From contig NZ_JAUXZE010000039.1 in assembly GCF_030694085.1 (NCBI RefSeq), positions 62,001 to 126,000 on the forward strand: a DNA stretch of 64,000 nt, written 5' to 3'. Made by a program: the position numbers and the translations under genes. This document shows, piece after piece, positions 16,459 to 24,516 of this stretch. Under the pieces are notes generated by a model. That model was not told the DNA's origin. It saw nothing but the letters and a program-made list of their open reading frames with translations, and searched no databases. Origin of the DNA: Tabrizicola sp. (GTDB taxonomy: Bacteria > Pseudomonadota > Alphaproteobacteria > Rhodobacterales > Rhodobacteraceae). Position 1 is the stretch's first letter. Every line of letters starts with the position of its first letter.

Positions 16459-16479
16459 ATTGTCAAGCAACTTGACCAT
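16459..16479. promoter_or_regulatory. MarR-type operator 2
   Basis: ATTGTCAAG-CAA-CTTGACCAT: 9-base arms with one mismatch, the same CAA centre as operator 1, and the inner GTCAAG/CTTGAC arms perfect. It ends 14 bases before the marR start codon, an autorepression position. Confidence 0.7.
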
Positions 16480-16493
16480 ATGGAGCCTCGAGG

Positions 16494-16919
16494 ATGGTCC
16501 CTGACCATATTGGCTGGACTTTGTGGCGGGCCAACCTGGCCTGGCGCAAGGATTTCGTCGCGGCGATGGCGGCGGCCGGTCACGGCTGGTTCGCCCAGGC
16601 CCGCGGCAACCTTCTGGTCCACATCGGCCCGGACGGCATCCGGCAGGGGGACCTGGCCGAAAGGGCCGGGCTGACGAAACAGGCCGTGCAGCAGTTCGTC
16701 GACGAACTGGTAAAAGACGGCATCGTCATGCGCACCCCGGACGAGGCCGACGCCCGCGCCCGCAGAGTCCGCCTGACGCCCCGGGGTGAGGTCGCGATGC
16801 GCGACGCCGACCGGATCAAGCTGCAGATCGAGGCGCGCTGGCGCGAACATCTTGGGGATGACGCGTTTTCCAGCCTGGAAACCCTCCTGCGCCGCCTGAT
16901 CGACCGGCCGCCCGGCTGA
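16494..16919 (+). CDS. MarR-family transcriptional regulator
   Basis: A 141-residue winged-helix protein. The recognition region is GIRQGDLAERAGLTKQAV (about residues 47-64) and the wing DEADARARRVRLTPRG (about 83-98). Length and layout match dimeric MarR/SlyA regulators. It is divergent from the 103-residue unknown protein, and two near-identical inverted repeats occupy the gap, so it likely represses itself and that gene until a small ligand binds. The ligand is unknown. Confidence 0.87.
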   Translation: MVPDHIGWTLWRANLAWRKDFVAAMAAAGHGWFAQARGNLLVHIGPDGIRQGDLAERAGLTKQAVQQFVDELVKDGIVMRTPDEADARARRVRLTPRGEVAMRDADRIKLQIEARWREHLGDDAFSSLETLLRRLIDRPPG

Positions 16920-16986
16920 AACCGCCGTTCTTGTCGCAAGCCTGCCGTTGCCTTACGTTTGCGTCAGCGGACGGACGGAGGTGGCA

Positions 16987-17574
16987 ATGTCGATCAGTCT
17001 CGGCCAGCACGTGACCCTTTCGGGCAACGTCACCACCCTGCAATGGATCAAACCGGGCTACGAGGCGGAAACCGAAGCTGCCCTGGGCTTTCACCGGGGT
17101 CGTCTTGCCCAGGGCTACTGGATTTTGGTGCTGAAACAGCTGCCCCGGCCCGACCAGTTCCGCTTTGACGGCACGACACTGAACTCGGGCGGTCGGCTGG
17201 GCCTGCCGGCTGCCACCCCAGCCGCCGATCTCCAACGACCAAAGGTGCATGATCATGTCCTGGCCTCGCGCGGTGCGGCTGGCTACGCCGACCTCCAGGC
17301 CCGCACCCTGCGCGACATCAAGCTGCTGGGCGAGCAGCGCATCGCCAAGGTCCTGCCAGGCACCGACCACAACCGCCACATGGCACCCTCCGCCCAATAT
17401 CCGGCTGGCGGGGGCGGGCTGCAATGGTCGATCCTGCCGCCCGGCTTGCCCTTTCTGGCCGCGGCCGAGGTCCGCGCCAACGGCACCGTCGCGCTTCCCG
17501 GCCGGGTGCTTGATCTTGCCACTGGCGATTACGCCGCCCGCGCCACCTTGCGCCACTATCTGACGTCGGCCTGA
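16987..17574 (+). CDS. Hypothetical protein
   Basis: A 195-residue protein that I do not recognise. GGAGG at 16977-16981 selects the ATG at 16987. No signal peptide or transmembrane segment is visible. The middle (about residues 60-90) is Gly/Ala/Pro rich and the C-terminal third contains LPPGLPFLAAAEVRANG. It lies between marR and lldD on the same strand, 67 bases from each, without overlap, so it may be a single-gene unit. Confidence 0.65.
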   Translation: MSISLGQHVTLSGNVTTLQWIKPGYEAETEAALGFHRGRLAQGYWILVLKQLPRPDQFRFDGTTLNSGGRLGLPAATPAADLQRPKVHDHVLASRGAAGYADLQARTLRDIKLLGEQRIAKVLPGTDHNRHMAPSAQYPAGGGGLQWSILPPGLPFLAAAEVRANGTVALPGRVLDLATGDYAARATLRHYLTSA

Positions 17575-17641
17575 CACCGCGTTCCCGCTTGCGCTGGCGG
17601 CACCGATTGGTAAGTTCAGTTCACCAATATCCGAGGATGCC

Positions 17642-18805
17642 ATGCCCGTCATCACCTGCATCGAGGATCTGAAGCGCCTCCATCAGAAGCGCACGCCGAA
17701 GATGTTCTGGGACTACTGCGAAAGCGGCAGCTATACCGAACAGACCTTCCGCGAGAATACCTCCGATTTCGCGCAGATCCGCTTCCGCCAGCGTGTCGCC
17801 CGTGATCTGACCGGCCGGGTTCTGGAAAGCACGATGGCCGGCCAGAAGGTCTCGATGCCGGTGGCGCTGGCTCCGGTCGGATCGACCGGCATGCAGCACC
17901 CGGATGGCGAGATTCACGCCGCCCGCGCCGCTGCCAAGGCCGGGGTGCCCTTCACCCTCTCCACCATGTCGATCTGTTCGATCGAGGATGTCGCGGCACA
18001 TTCGCCAGACCCCTTCTGGTTCCAGATCTACGTGATGCGCGACGAGGACTTCGTCGACAGGGTGATCGAACGCGCCCGGGTCGCGAAATGCTCGGCACTG
18101 GTGCTGACGCTGGACCTGCAGATCCTTGGCCAGCGCCACAAGGACCTGAAGAACGGGCTGACCTCGCCACCCAAGCTTACGATCCCTAACCTGGTGAACA
18201 TCGCCACGAAACCCCGCTGGGCCTTCAACATGCTGAAGACCCGGCGTCGCAGCTTTCGCAACGTCGTGGGGCATGTGAAGGGTGTGAAGGACCTGTCGAA
18301 CCTGGCGGCCTGGGCGAACGAACAGTTTGACCCCAAGCTTGACTGGGGCAAGGTCGCCCGCATCCGCGACCAGTGGAAGGGCAAGTTCATCCTGAAGGGC
18401 GTCCTTGACGCCGAAGACGCGAAAATGGCCGCCGATGCCGGGGCCGACGCGGTGATCGTGTCGAATCACGGCGGACGGCAACTGGACGGGGCCTTGTCCT
18501 CGATCCGCGTGCTGCCGCAGGTCGTCCGCGCGATTGGCGATCAGACCGAGGTCTGGATGGATGGCGGCATCCGGTCCGGCCAGGACGTGCTGAAGGCGCT
18601 GTCGCTGGGCGCCAAGGGCACGATGATCGGCCGCGCCTACATTCACGGCCTGGGTGCGATGGGCGAAGCTGGGGTCACCAAGGCGCTGGACGTCATCCGC
18701 AAGGAAATGGACATCACGATGGCGCTCTGCGGTGAACGCGACGTGAAGAACATGGGGCGTCACAACCTTCTGGTTCCCGAAGATTTCGAGGGCCGCTGGG
18801 CCTGA
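17642..18805 (+). CDS. lldD: FMN-dependent alpha-hydroxy-acid dehydrogenase, probable L-lactate dehydrogenase
   Basis: A 387-residue FMN-linked (S)-2-hydroxy acid dehydrogenase. FMN and active-site marks are present: APVGSTGMQHPDGE (residues 80-93), LTLDLQILGQRHKD, KGVLDAEDAKMAADAGADA, then SNHGGRQLDGA with the catalytic His and substrate-binding Arg, and DGGIRSGQDVLKAL for the phosphate. Such enzymes oxidise L-lactate to pyruvate and feed electrons to the quinone pool or cytochrome. Glycolate or mandelate cannot be excluded. A palindromic repeat begins 5 bases after the stop. Confidence 0.88.
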   Translation: MPVITCIEDLKRLHQKRTPKMFWDYCESGSYTEQTFRENTSDFAQIRFRQRVARDLTGRVLESTMAGQKVSMPVALAPVGSTGMQHPDGEIHAARAAAKAGVPFTLSTMSICSIEDVAAHSPDPFWFQIYVMRDEDFVDRVIERARVAKCSALVLTLDLQILGQRHKDLKNGLTSPPKLTIPNLVNIATKPRWAFNMLKTRRRSFRNVVGHVKGVKDLSNLAAWANEQFDPKLDWGKVARIRDQWKGKFILKGVLDAEDAKMAADAGADAVIVSNHGGRQLDGALSSIRVLPQVVRAIGDQTEVWMDGGIRSGQDVLKALSLGAKGTMIGRAYIHGLGAMGEAGVTKALDVIRKEMDITMALCGERDVKNMGRHNLLVPEDFEGRWA

Positions 18806-18810
18806 CGATC

Positions 18811-18880
18811 CGCTCGTCGTCGACTTCGTCGCTTCTCGCTGGGTGCGCCCTGCGAGAAGAAGTCGAAGACGCAGGGCGAG
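18811..18880 (+). repeat. ~67-bp imperfect palindromic repeat, copy 2 of 4
   Basis: CGCTCGTCGTCGACTTCGTC, then CTTCTCGC, a short spacer, GCGAGAAG and GTCGAAGACG. It begins 5 bases after the lldD stop. The arms match the copies at 7884, 55067 and 60279, two of them reversed. Confidence 0.65.
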
Positions 18881-18892
18881 CCGCCGCTTGCT

Positions 18893-18904
18893 ATTTGATC
18901 AAAT
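18893..18904. promoter_or_regulatory. ATTTGATCAAAT palindrome upstream of the aminotransferase gene
   Basis: A perfect 12-base palindrome, A/T-rich in a G+C-rich setting, 37 bases before the aminotransferase ATG. It has the look of an operator for a dimeric regulator such as a GntR- or Lrp-type protein. The regulator is not identified. Confidence 0.4.
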
Positions 18905-18941
18905 TCCGGCATAAACGCAGCGACAGTTCCCGGGGCCCGCC

Positions 18942-20312
18942 ATGTCCGCTGAAACCATTGCCGGAATCCGCACCGACTTCCTTGCTGCCTTCGCCGCACG
19001 CGAGGCAGCTATCTATGCCAAGGCGCGCCCCAAGGCGCTGAAGGCCCTCGCCACAGGTGCCAAGACCTTCCTCGGCGGCGTGCCGATGCACTGGATGGCC
19101 GACTGGCCGATGCCGCACCTTCCCCTGGTCGCAAAGGCCCACGGCGCCAGGATCGAGGATATCGACGAGATCAGGCTTGACGACTTCTGCCTCGGCGACA
19201 CCGGGTCGATGTTCGGCCATTCACCCGCCCCCGTGGCGAAGGCCATCCGCCACCAGGCCCGCCGCGGCCTGACCTACATGCTGCCGACCGAGGCCGCGCT
19301 GGAGGCCGGGCGCCTTCTGACCGACCGCTTCGGCCCCTTCCGCTGGCAGATCGCCACCACCGCGACCGATGCCAACCGCTTCGCGCTGCGCGTCGCGCGG
19401 GCGATCACCGGCCGACCCAAGGTCCTCGTGTTCAACGGCTGCTACCACGGCACGGTGGACGACACCTTCGTCAGCCTGGAGAACGGCACGACCGTCAATT
19501 CCCCCGGTCTCCTCGGCCAGGTGAATGACCTGACCCAGACCGCCGTCGCCTGCGAATTCAACGACTTGGCCTCGGTCGAGGCCGCCCTGGCGCAAGGCGA
19601 CGTGGCCGCCATCCTGACCGAGCCGGTGATGACCAACTCCTGCATGGTCCTTCCCGAGGCGGGCTTCCACGACGGGTTGCGCCAGCTGTCGATGAAATAC
19701 GGTGCGCTGCTCATCATCGACGAGACGCACACCATCTCCTCCGGGCTTGGCGGCTATACCCGCGTCCATTCGCTGCGCCCCGACATCTTTGTCGTCGGCA
19801 AATGCGTCGCGGGCGGGATGCCCACCGCCGTCTGGGGCCTTACCGACGAGACCGCGAGGCGGTACGAGGAGGCGGATGCCAAACGCGAGCCCGGCCGCAC
19901 CGGCATGGGCACGACCCTTTCCGCCAACCCGATGCAGTTCGCCTGCCTGGTCGCCACCCTGGGCCAGGTCATGACCCCGGAAAACTACGCCCATATGGAG
20001 AAGCTGGCCGAACGCCTCTCTCACGGGCTCGCCAAGTCCATCGACAAACACCGCGCCCCCTGGCACGTCGTCCGCGTCGGCGCGCGGGTCGAATTCATCT
20101 GCGCCCCCGGGCCGTTAAGGAACGGGACGGAAGCAGGCGCGGCCCACCAGCCTAGACTGGAAGCCGCGATCCACACCGGCCTCATCAACCGCGGCACGCT
20201 CATCGCGCCCTTCCACAACATGATGCTGATCAGCCCCGCGACCAGGAAGGCCCAGGTCGACCGCTTGATCGCCAGCTTCGACGCCATCCTCACCGAACTC
20301 TTCAAGGCCTGA
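18942..20312 (+). CDS. Class III PLP-dependent aminotransferase
   Basis: A 456-residue fold-type I aminotransferase. The PLP region shows LIIDETHTISSGLGGY with the Asp that contacts the pyridine nitrogen, and the Schiff-base Lys is in VVGKCVAGGMP (Lys287). Sequences of this kind resemble glutamate-1-semialdehyde aminomutases and omega-amino-acid transaminases. It is followed 2 bases later by a glutamine-synthetase-like gene, a pairing common in polyamine or omega-amine catabolism. The donor amine is not determined. Confidence 0.82.
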   Translation: MSAETIAGIRTDFLAAFAAREAAIYAKARPKALKALATGAKTFLGGVPMHWMADWPMPHLPLVAKAHGARIEDIDEIRLDDFCLGDTGSMFGHSPAPVAKAIRHQARRGLTYMLPTEAALEAGRLLTDRFGPFRWQIATTATDANRFALRVARAITGRPKVLVFNGCYHGTVDDTFVSLENGTTVNSPGLLGQVNDLTQTAVACEFNDLASVEAALAQGDVAAILTEPVMTNSCMVLPEAGFHDGLRQLSMKYGALLIIDETHTISSGLGGYTRVHSLRPDIFVVGKCVAGGMPTAVWGLTDETARRYEEADAKREPGRTGMGTTLSANPMQFACLVATLGQVMTPENYAHMEKLAERLSHGLAKSIDKHRAPWHVVRVGARVEFICAPGPLRNGTEAGAAHQPRLEAAIHTGLINRGTLIAPFHNMMLISPATRKAQVDRLIASFDAILTELFKA

Positions 20313-20314
20313 CC

Positions 20315-21715
20315 ATGACCCAGAACACGCAGGAGGGCAGCCCCTCCGGCTCCACCCCAGCCGAAGCGGAAGCCTTTCTCGAAGCTCACCCCGAGATCGA
20401 GGCTTTTGACATTATCCTGCACGACGCCAATGGAATTGGCCGTGGAAAGATCATCCGGCGGCATGAGCTTTTGTCTTTTTACAACAATGGCCGCCATCTG
20501 CCGATCTCGATCCTTGGCCTCGACATCTGCGGCGAAGATGTCCACGAAACGGGTCTCATCTGGGACCAGGGCGACGGCGACCTGCGTGCCTGGCCGATCC
20601 CAGGCACGCTGAAGGCGCTGCACAACACCCAGCCGCCCCGGGGCGAGGTGTTCATGTCGATGTACATGCTCGACGGCGCGCCGATGACCAGCGACCCCAG
20701 GCACGCCTTGCAGCGGCAAGTGGACCTGCTGGCGCGGAACGGTCTGCACCCGGCAGGGGCCTTTGAACTGGAATTCTTCCTTCTCGACCCCGAACGCGGC
20801 CCCGATGGCAAGATGCAGCCCGCCCGCGACGTCCTGGACCGCCGGTCAAGCCGCAAGACCGAGGTTTATTCGGTGGACCACCTGCACGGGATGCTGCCGC
20901 TCTTCAGCGACATCTACGCGGGCGCCGAAAAGGCCGGGATCAAGGCCGAAACCCTGATCTCGGAATACGCCCCCGGCCAGTATGAACTAACCCTCCACTA
21001 CCGCGAAAACGTGATGCAGGCCGCCGACGACCTGATGCGGCTGAAGCGCATCGTCCGCGCCCAGGCCCGCGCGCATGGCGTCGTCGCCTGCTTCATGGCC
21101 AAGCCGAACGAGAACTACGCCGGTTCGGGCATGCACTTCCACGTGTCGCTTCTCGACGACACGGGCCACAACGTCTTCATCGAAACGGATGAGGGCAAAT
21201 GGAACCCGACGATCCTGCACGCGCTTGGCGGCCTAAAGCAGACGATGGGGGAATCGATGCTGGTCTTCGCGCCCCATGCGAACTCCTGGCGCCGCTTCGC
21301 CAACCAGTCCTACGCGCCGGTCTCGCCCTCCTGGGGCGTCAACAACCGCTCGGTCGCGCTGCGGATTCCGGCCGGTGACGTCAAGGCCCGCCGGATCGAG
21401 CATCGCCCGGCCGGGGTGGATGCGAACCCCTATCTGGTCGCCGCAACCGTGCTGGCCGCAGTCCGCAAGGGCATGACGGAAGCGATCGACCCCGGCCCCG
21501 AAACCACCGGAAATGGCTACGCCGACGAGGACATCTCCGCGATCCCGACCGACTGGAAATCCGCCATAGACGCGGCCAAGCGGTCCGACTTCCTGAAGGA
21601 CGCGCTCGGCGAAGACATGCACCGCACCTTCACCGCGATCATGGCTGCCGAGTATGCGCGGGTGATGCGGACCGTCAGCGAAGTGGACTTTGACCTCTAC
21701 CTGCACACCGTCTGA
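20315..21715 (+). CDS. Glutamine synthetase family protein (PuuA-like gamma-glutamyl ligase)
   Basis: A 466-residue glutamine synthetase-fold ligase. Marks are GAFELEFFL and SEYAPGQYELTL (metal-binding glutamates), AGSGMHFHVSL (the family's H-containing loop), NNRSVALRIP and EHRPAGVDANPY. The N-terminal domain is that of the type used for gamma-glutamyl-polyamine synthetases (PuuA, GlnA3-type), not housekeeping GlnA. It likely caps an amine with glutamate using ATP, with the coupled aminotransferase acting next. Substrate is uncertain. Confidence 0.8.
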   Translation: MTQNTQEGSPSGSTPAEAEAFLEAHPEIEAFDIILHDANGIGRGKIIRRHELLSFYNNGRHLPISILGLDICGEDVHETGLIWDQGDGDLRAWPIPGTLKALHNTQPPRGEVFMSMYMLDGAPMTSDPRHALQRQVDLLARNGLHPAGAFELEFFLLDPERGPDGKMQPARDVLDRRSSRKTEVYSVDHLHGMLPLFSDIYAGAEKAGIKAETLISEYAPGQYELTLHYRENVMQAADDLMRLKRIVRAQARAHGVVACFMAKPNENYAGSGMHFHVSLLDDTGHNVFIETDEGKWNPTILHALGGLKQTMGESMLVFAPHANSWRRFANQSYAPVSPSWGVNNRSVALRIPAGDVKARRIEHRPAGVDANPYLVAATVLAAVRKGMTEAIDPGPETTGNGYADEDISAIPTDWKSAIDAAKRSDFLKDALGEDMHRTFTAIMAAEYARVMRTVSEVDFDLYLHTV

Positions 21716-21724
21716 CTGCCGGGC

Positions 21725-21768
21725 GCAAAAGTCTTCGAAGACTTTTGCAAAATCCTTCGAAGGATTTT
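21725..21768. terminator. Two back-to-back perfect palindromes (bidirectional terminator)
   Basis: A 24-base perfect palindrome (21725-21748, AAAAGTCTTCGAAGACTTTT core) is followed directly by a 20-base perfect palindrome (21749-21768, AAAATCCTTCGAAGGATTTT). Each gives a hairpin ending in a run of four T on either strand. They lie between the converging ligase and CbiX genes, so they can stop transcription in both directions. Confidence 0.75.
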
Positions 21769-21770
21769 GG

Positions 21771-22466
21771 TCATCGCGCCCAGCGGCAGGCCCCCGAACA
21801 CACCGGCACACCGCGCGCAATCGCCGCTGCGATGATTCCCGGCACCCGCGCGTCCAGCCCCACTGGCGGCAGGACGCGCCCCGTGAACCCCGCCACCGCC
21901 AGCGCGGCAGGAATATCGTCGCTGACATGCCCGCCCCCAGCCGCGAAGAACGGGAGACACACCCCGCCGCGCCCGGTCAGGCTCGACAGTTGCGGCTCCT
22001 GGTCAATGAATCCCGCCGCGACATCGGCCCCCGTCTCCTCGGCAATCCGCCCGGCGACATGCTGCGCGATGTCGGACGGGGCGGACGCCTTGAACGACCC
22101 ATGCGCCGCTAGGATCACCTGCCCGGCCCCCGCCTCACGCACCAGCGTCACGCAAAGATCATGCACGGCCGGATCGCAGCCGAAGGGCTCCAGCACGGTC
22201 CACCCCTGCGCCCCGACCTCGGCCAGCCGCTTCGGGATCTGGACCCGCGTGAACCAGCCCCCCGCCATGAACATCGGAAAGACGACACCGCCCGGCATCC
22301 CGTCCACCGAACGGGCCATCGCGCCCGCCTCGGCCAGCGTTGCGGCGCCGATGGACCAGCCCGGCAGCAGCGCCTCGACCCGCGCCGCCAGCGTCTCCAG
22401 CGCGGCACCGGCCGGGCGCGGGTCCGAGGGCTGGCCATGGGCCACGATCAGGGCATGCTTGGTCAT
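21771..22466 (-). CDS. CbiX-family sirohydrochlorin chelatase-like protein
   Basis: A 231-residue two-module chelatase. Metal-binding histidines occur in ALIVAHGQPSDP at the N-terminus and in ILAAHGSFKAS in the middle. CbiX inserts cobalt (cobalamin) and SirB inserts iron (siroheme) into sirohydrochlorin; which applies here is unclear. I chose the ATG at 22466; a longer frame reaches into the next gene. No other cobalamin or siroheme genes lie in the window. It follows the Rieske oxygenase gene on the same strand after a 31-base gap. Confidence 0.75.
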   Translation of the reverse strand: MTKHALIVAHGQPSDPRPAGAALETLAARVEALLPGWSIGAATLAEAGAMARSVDGMPGGVVFPMFMAGGWFTRVQIPKRLAEVGAQGWTVLEPFGCDPAVHDLCVTLVREAGAGQVILAAHGSFKASAPSDIAQHVAGRIAEETGADVAAGFIDQEPQLSSLTGRGGVCLPFFAAGGGHVSDDIPAALAVAGFTGRVLPPVGLDARVPGIIAAAIARGVPVCSGACRWAR

Positions 22467-22497
22467 GGGCGGATAGGTGACGCCGCGGGCCGGAAGG

Positions 22498-23634
22498 TCA
22501 AGCCCCCGGCATCCGCCCGGCGATATAGCGGGCGAAATCATAGTTCGGCCGCTCCAGATGGCTCAGCGCACCCGGTGCCGACATCCCGGCGCACAGCCCC
22601 TTCCACACCTTCTCGACGCAGCCCTTGTCCTCGACGTTCACATCGTCGAGCAGCGCCTTCACGCTTGCCAGATGCGCCGGGGCCTCGGGGTCGGCCATCC
22701 ACTCGGCGCTCATGCCCCCGCCGAACAGCACCCGCACCGAACCCGGCCCGTCCGGCGTCAACGACAGGTACCAGAAATACCCCGGCGTCAGCGTGATCAA
22801 GAGCGCCGGATAGATCGCCAGCAGCCAGGTGATCCGCCGGTCATCGCCCTGCAAGACCGTGTTCGACGGATGCGCCAGAGCCAGGGGCACCAGGTCGTTC
22901 TTGATGATCCAGTGGTAGTTGAACGCCTCCTCGCCCTCGGGGCACTCCATCTTGTTCAGGTCCGAAGCCCCGCCGATGGTCCCGGCATGGCAGACCGGCA
23001 GGTGGTAGCTTTCCATGAAATTCTCGGCCAGGACCTTCCAGTTTGTGTCCCAGCGGAACTCTTCGCGGAAGACCTCACGGTAGTCCTTCATCGGCAGGTG
23101 GCCCACCAGCCTGTCCACCCCCGCCAGCCGCTCGGCCACCGGCACAGCATCGGGCGACAGGGTCACCATGATCCAGCCTTGCCAGTCCTCGACCCGGACG
23201 GTGGGCAGCTTCACGTCCTCCTTGCAGAAGGCCTCATTGCGCGCCATCGCCGGGGCACCCCGAAGCGAGCCGTCCAGGTTGTAGGTCCAGGCGTGATACG
23301 GGCAGACGATCGACCGCACATTCCCCCGGCCTTCCAACAGAGTGCTCATGCGGTGGCGGCAGACGTTGGACATGCCGCGCAATACGCCCTCGCGGTCGCG
23401 CAGGATGATCACCGGCTCGCCCGCGATGGTCATGGTCAGATAGTCGCCGGGGTTCGGCAGCGCATCCGCCCGGCCGGCACACAGCCATTCCTTCGCAAAG
23501 ATATGCTCTTGCTCGGCCCTGGCGAAATCGGGCGAGGTGTAGACCGACTTCGGCATCGCCCGCGCCCGTTCGAACGGGACCGAGACATTGGCGCGCAGCT
23601 CTGCAATGGCAAGCGACGGATCGTGCTGGGTCAT
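22498..23634 (-). CDS. Rieske-type ring-hydroxylating / N-demethylating oxygenase, alpha subunit
   Basis: A 378-residue Rieske non-heme iron oxygenase. The [2Fe-2S] motif is CRH (92-94) with CPYH (111-114). The mononuclear iron site is in ENFMESYHLPVCH (His211, His216) with a third acidic ligand expected in the VNVEDKGCVEKVW helix. The family includes aromatic dioxygenases and the demethylases of glycine betaine (GbcA) and stachydrine. No reductase partner is adjacent, so electrons must come from elsewhere. With amine-ligase and aminotransferase genes nearby, N-demethylation is a reasonable guess. Confidence 0.82.
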   Translation of the reverse strand: MTQHDPSLAIAELRANVSVPFERARAMPKSVYTSPDFARAEQEHIFAKEWLCAGRADALPNPGDYLTMTIAGEPVIILRDREGVLRGMSNVCRHRMSTLLEGRGNVRSIVCPYHAWTYNLDGSLRGAPAMARNEAFCKEDVKLPTVRVEDWQGWIMVTLSPDAVPVAERLAGVDRLVGHLPMKDYREVFREEFRWDTNWKVLAENFMESYHLPVCHAGTIGGASDLNKMECPEGEEAFNYHWIIKNDLVPLALAHPSNTVLQGDDRRITWLLAIYPALLITLTPGYFWYLSLTPDGPGSVRVLFGGGMSAEWMADPEAPAHLASVKALLDDVNVEDKGCVEKVWKGLCAGMSAPGALSHLERPNYDFARYIAGRMPGA

Positions 23635-23696
23635 GGGGCACCTCCTCCTCCGATCCTGCGCCTGCCGCTGCTACGGTTCCAGCGAAAACGCGACAC

Positions 23697-24341
23697 TCAG
23701 CCGGGGAAATGCGCCCTGATCGCCGCCGCAATGGCCTCGGCCAATGCCGGATTGGCCGGGGCGTCATAGTGGATGCCGTCGATGGGAGAGACAGCCACGA
23801 CCTCCCCCGCATCCAGGAACGGCACCCCCACCCGCTTCGCCGCTGCCGCGATCTCGGCCGCCAGCGCAACCGACTTCGCCGCCCCGCCCGCAAACATACC
23901 GGCCAGGCAGCCCACCTCGACGATCGGCGGCGGAGCGACCAGCAGCACCTCGGGCGCCCCGTTCCCAGGCCCGCAGTCCGAGGCCAGGATCACCCGCACC
24001 AGCCGCTCCAGCGACAGGGCGATGTCGCAGGCGTTGACCGAAAAGCGTTCCTTAAGGTCATTGGTCCCCAGCATGACGACCACCACGTCCAGCGGCTTGT
24101 GGCTTTCCAGAAGCGCCGGCAGCACGGTCAGCCCGTTGCGATGCGCGCCTTCTACCGGGTCGTCATGCACCGTCGTCCGGCCCGGATGGCCCTCGGCGAT
24201 CACCTCCCAGCCGGTCAGCAGTCTTGCCAGACGCCCGGCCCAGCGGTCCTCGCGGTCGAAGCGGCCGCCGAAGCCAAGATCCGGCATCGGCATCGTGCCA
24301 TGCGTGTTGCTGTCGCCAAAAAGCAGAACGGTCCTGGTCAT
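23697..24341 (-). CDS. SGNH/GDSL hydrolase
   Basis: A 214-residue SGNH hydrolase with all four blocks: GDSN (Ser11 nucleophile), Gly in EGHPGRTT, Asn in VVMLGTNDLK, and DGIHYD with the catalytic Asp and His. Members are esterases, arylesterases or carbohydrate deacetylases. The ATG at 24341 follows a GGGAGG site; further upstream the frame enters the LacI promoter region. The gene diverges from the LacI-type regulator, so it may share that regulon and remove acyl groups from the imported sugar. That link is inferred from position. Confidence 0.83.
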   Translation of the reverse strand: MTRTVLLFGDSNTHGTMPMPDLGFGGRFDREDRWAGRLARLLTGWEVIAEGHPGRTTVHDDPVEGAHRNGLTVLPALLESHKPLDVVVVMLGTNDLKERFSVNACDIALSLERLVRVILASDCGPGNGAPEVLLVAPPPIVEVGCLAGMFAGGAAKSVALAAEIAAAAKRVGVPFLDAGEVVAVSPIDGIHYDAPANPALAEAIAAAIRAHFPG

Positions 24342-24516
24342 GCCTATCCTCCCCTGACCGGACCGCAACGGCCCGGTGTCCGCCGCAACCGTATACGCTG
24401 CCCGATCCGGCTTGAACGACAAATCCGCTCTGGTGCCCCACCGTGTCCCTGCTACAAGCTGATTGACGTACCTCATGCAGGGGCAGATACTTGGACCCGG
24501 AAACCTGGAGCCTACC

